In this document: positions 40,001 through 44,783 of the stretch, one piece after another
Layout: the number at the start of each line of letters is the position of its first letter
Numbering within the stretch: position 1 is the stretch's first letter
DNA from: Trichobilharzia regenti
Lineage: Eukaryota > Platyhelminthes > Trematoda > Strigeidida > Schistosomatidae
Assembly: GCA_944472135.2 (NCBI GenBank)
Contig: OX235263.1
Span: 13,623,517 to 13,687,516, forward strand
Direction: 5' to 3'
Length of the DNA stretch: 64,000 nucleotides
Notes under the pieces: model-generated
Seen by the model: only the letters and a program-made list of their open reading frames with translations
Databases searched by the model: none
What the model was told of the DNA's origin: nothing
Program-made: the position numbers and the translations under genes

Positions 40001-43000
40001 AAAAAAACATCAGATTATTTATCTTACTATCCTGAAGTTGGACTTTAAATTACTGGGTCATAGGTTTGAACTCTGCTCTGTCACAGGCAGTTTCGTCAGC
40101 AATTGTTCACTATATATATGCAGGAGCTACGTCTTCAAGGCTGTTTTATTGTAATATCACCACATTATTTATTTGTCTGTTACCTATTGTGTCTCAAACA
40201 CTATTCTTCGTCTTGCTTTCCAGACCACTGCTAGATGTATCCAATAATATTTCGTAAATAAATCAAGTTTCATTTTTGCGTTCAAATGACGCATACTCAA
40301 TAGCACATGCTACAATAAGACAGAAACTGTATTTCAGTATAATCTCGTAAAACTGTTTGTGTGGTGTCTTCAGCATATTTCATGAATAACGCAGTCACAC
40401 TGAGTCCGATGACTATGTGCGACTGCTAGCGCGTCGAAACATCTGGTATTTGCTGTGCAGTAATCCTGCTTATCACACGTTACACATCACATCAAGATAA
40501 AGACAGAAAAACGAAAATAAAACGACCAACCGTGAAACTCCCAATGATAAAGACAAAAAAAGGATAAAAATATGCAATGACAAAGAAATTAGCATCAGAA
40601 AGCACCTACACAAAGATGTATTCTCGATCAAGTAACCTATAGTACTTAACCATCCGTCTTAATTATCTCGTCTCTTACAAGATAAACCACCCTTTACAGT
40701 TGACAATGAAGAACAACTAGTATCAAGGTTTCATTTTAGACGAAAAAACCTCATTAAAACGCTCAAGTAGGGAAATTGTGTCAATCTGAGGATGTCGGTG
40801 GCACCTATGGAGTTCCATGCCAGCGAACCGACAACGGTGACCGTCTCCTACAGTTCTGTTCTGATAATCATTTGTTTCTTGTAAGCACTAACTTCAAACA
40901 CAAGGAGAGACACTGTTTGACTTGGAGACTTCCTTCATCAAACCAACGCTGGACACAAATAGACCACATAGCAATAAGCTATCGTTGGCGTGGGTCGGTA
41001 GGAGATTGTCGCTCCTTTTGGAACACGTGTGTAGATACCGACCATGCACTGGTCCGCGCTCGGGTGTGCTTACGACTGAACGGACGTAGGAAACAGCTGG
41101 CGGTAAAACCATCACGTCCCCAGCTCGATCAGGAAACTAAATCCCTATTTGAGGAAGAACTAGCTAAACACATATCTGTGTTCGACAGCTGTGCTCACCC
41201 TGAGGAACTTTGGAAGAATATTCAGTCAGCCATAGATACAGCTGTAAAAGCTGTGAATAAGGTAAACCCAAAGGTGAGTAAAAACCACTGGATCTCCACC
41301 GCCTCATCCGAACTGATAGATGCTAGAAGACTTATTCCGGCGAGCTCCGAATTCAATGAGGAGCGAAAGCTGCACAAGAGGAAACTTACGAAAAGTCTCC
41401 GCAAGGACCGTGAACAGTGGTGGATGACAAAAGCGAAAGAGATGGAGAAAGCTTCGAGGATAGGCAACACCAGGCAACTATTTAGACTCATCAGGGAAAC
41501 GGGTGGGAGAAGACAAATCATTAGTGAGACAATCTCGGAAAAAAATGGCACTATAATTAGCTCCCAGGATAGACGACTGGATCGTTGGAAAGAGCATTAT
41601 GAGGAGCAGTTTAATTGGCCCACAGCCACGCTCAACCTTCCGAGCATCCAACACCTCCCTGAATGGGATATAGACACAGGTCCTCCATCCCTGAGGTTAC
41701 TAAAGCTGTCACCAATCTGAAACTAGGCAAAGCAGCGGGACCTGATGGAATGACTCCAGAGGTATTTAAGTACGGTGGAGACAGCTTACTGTCTGCATTA
41801 ACTGAGGTACTAGGCAGCGTCTGGGAATCAGAAGAAGTCCCATCGGGTTGGTGTAAGTCACTGATTATCCCCATATACAAGAAGGGAGACAAGTCTTCCT
41901 GTGATAATCACAGAGGGATTAGCTTGACTAATATAGTATCTAAAGTCTTAGGCTCAATAATCATGCGTAGACTGAGTGGTGCTCGGGAGGCACAAACACG
42001 AGAGAGCCAGGCAGGCTTTAGACCAGGAAGAGGGTGTATTGATCATATCTTCACCCTCCGACAGATTCTAGAACATAGGCATTCCTACCGGCGTCCAACA
42101 GTCATTATATTTCTTGACCTAAAGGCAGCATTCGACTCTGTCGATCGAGAAGTTCTCTGGAGATGCTTGGCTGTAAAGGGAATTCCGAGAAAATATATTG
42201 CACTGATTAAGGCACTCTACTCGTACTCATACAGCCAGGTGAGGGCTTACGGCGAGCTGTCATCTGAACTGATGACGACCAGTGGTGTCCGTCAAGGATG
42301 CCCATTATCCCCTTTTCTATTCAACTTCATCATAGATGTGTTAATGGACTTAACCCTAGGTGACTTCAGCGACTCAGGGATTGACTTGCTACCAGGGAAT
42401 AATCTCGTTGACTTGGAATATGCAGACGATATAGTCCTTCTAGGCGAAGACGCTGACGAAATGCAGAGTCTTCTAAACACCTTGAGCCGCAATCTACGAA
42501 TGTTTGGCATGCGATTCGCTCCCGCCAAATGCAAGATGATGTTACAGGACTGGACTACATCGACGCCTAGTTTAAAAATAGGAAGTGAAGTAGTAGAGCA
42601 CGTTGACCGCTTCACTTATTTGGGAAGTACCATTAGCCAGTGCCAACGGGTTGATCTCTGACGAAATCTCAGCACGAATACAGGGGGCCCGTTTCTCATT
42701 TGCCAGTTTACGCCGACTCTGGCGTAGACGAGATATTCGACTATCGACCAAAATGCGTGTGTACTGCTCATCAGTCCGCTCCGTCCTCCTTTATGGTTGT
42801 GAGACCTGGCCACTGAGAGTGGAAGACATGAAAAGACTAGCTGTCTTTGATCATAGGTGCCTGCGTTCTATTTCCCGTGTAAAGTGGCATAATAAGGTGA
42901 GCAACATTGAAGTTAGGCGTCGAGTTCTAGGTAAACAGGGGAAATCAATCGACGAAGTCGTGAAGTTACAAAGACTGAGATGGTTAGGACATGTGTTACG

Positions 43001-44738
43001 TATGCCAAGCCATCGCCTCCCTCGACGAGCTATGTTAGCGGATATAGGGTCAGACTGGAAGAGAGCTAGCAGCGTCAAACCAAAACATGGCATCAGTCAA
43101 TGAAATACACAACAGTTGGTCTAAGCCACGTAGAAAGGTGTAGACTTGCAGGCTGGGGTCCTCGGGACGGTAAAAATCTATGGTTGGAAACAATTGGTGA
43201 CATGGGTCAAAACCGTTTTCAGTGGCGCAGATGCATCCACTCCCTGTGACTTATGATCTCCAATGGAACTGTTTTGTATTTCTTTATTACTCCTTTGTCT
43301 CACACCTCTGCTCACTGTTTCTATTATGCTTTTCTTGTACTTTCTTCTCTTGCTTCGCGTGCTACACGGAATGTGGCGACTTGGACTTCCGCACGTTTGT
43401 GCAAAGTTCTATGTCGAAAACAGACACATTAAAACTGAGTTTAAATGGGGTTCTTTTTACTTCGACAAAATTTTGGTACAAATGATCACAGGGTAGTTAA
43501 ACAACAACAAAGCTGTTTGTCATATATAGCAATGAAATTTAACTTGAAAAGTTTAACTTACGAAATGTAGGTGATAACGACGGACTCTGAGGGTTTGATC
43601 CATAGAGTGGAATTGGAATCAAGTGAGGCAAGGTGTTAATTCTTTGTGGAGCTGGATGACCCTGAGTTGATAAACGACCAACATTTGCGATCTGACTGAC
43701 ATCAGTTGGAACCCATAAGGGATTCGTAACATTGTATGCTGATACTGAATTCGTGGATCCGGCCACATAACGATTGGGTGCTGTTACGGAGGCACCGGAA
43801 GACTGTTGTTGACGACGCTAAGGAGGGGATAGTTACAAAGAGAATACAATACCCTGAGAAGTGAGTTGTGATAAAGACCAAAAATAAACCTCTTAAGAGT
43901 CATCTGCTTTGACAAACTGTTTCCCTTTTTCACGAGGCACAAAACTGTTACCAATTCCTCAGCTATTAGATAAATATGAAGTTTTGCTTGACGCGTGACA
44001 TCACAGTTATCATTTGATTCCATGAACAAAATGTAAGTGGTGAACCATCTCATCTATATTTTTATACATCCCTATTCATTTCTCAATGCATAAACTTTTT
44101 CATTATCTCACTTAAATACTTCTCTGAAGCTCACGCATTCGACATCACCTATGAAATGCTGAAAATAGCATTTCTCTACGAAATACCTCCAACATATGCC
44201 TGTCATGTCATTGTTGTCTTATTTACATTTTAACATCTAAGCTGTGTCAACCTTAGATGAGACACCACTGTGCAAAATTTAAGGTTGATTCATCTTTCCA
44301 ACGATTAGTTATTTATTCACAAAATAACGCTGAATTTTCCTAGAAAAGCACCGCTGTATTATGCAAACCATTCAAGTACACAAAGAAAGGACAAAATGTA
44401 TTAGGATAGACGCTATTTCAGATGACCACTCTGCATAAGCTCATATGCCCCATTATAGTCCAAGTAGCGCCTTTATTATTATAATTATATAGTCTCTCAG
44501 CAGTCGAAACGACCAGACATTGCCACAGCATCTTACTTAAAAGCAATCTTAGTATATTAAACATATCACATAACTTCTGTGAAAAATCCGTGAGGATGGT
44601 TACGGAGCAAAAGTAGTACAGTTACTACATGCGCCAGTAAACATTCTACTGCCTTCGAGGACTTAAATTAGTTCAATACACCTAGGATAACATATCTAAC
44701 GTGTGTGCAATCCAGAACGTTTCGTAAAACAATGAACG

Positions 44739-44783
<45 letters not shown>

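Larger units (their letters stand above)
40770..43430 (+). mobile_element. RTE-B LINE, longest copy, 5'-truncated with two frameshifts
   Basis: Carries the C-terminal part of an AP-like endonuclease, the whole reverse transcriptase, the C-terminus and 3' UTR. RTE clade (schistosome SR2/SR3/Perere-3 group); the exact family needs a library search. It sits in LARP1 intron 4, opposite in orientation to the gene. The first frame breaks near 41680, the second near 42640. The 3' end reads 'gtcgaaaacagaca'. Confidence 0.9.

Noticed and set aside
43222..43485. Cys/Phe-rich 87-codon frame, repeated at 36911-36660
   Set aside because: The same small frame occurs in both because both are copies of the RTE-B 3' UTR; it is not a conserved peptide gene.
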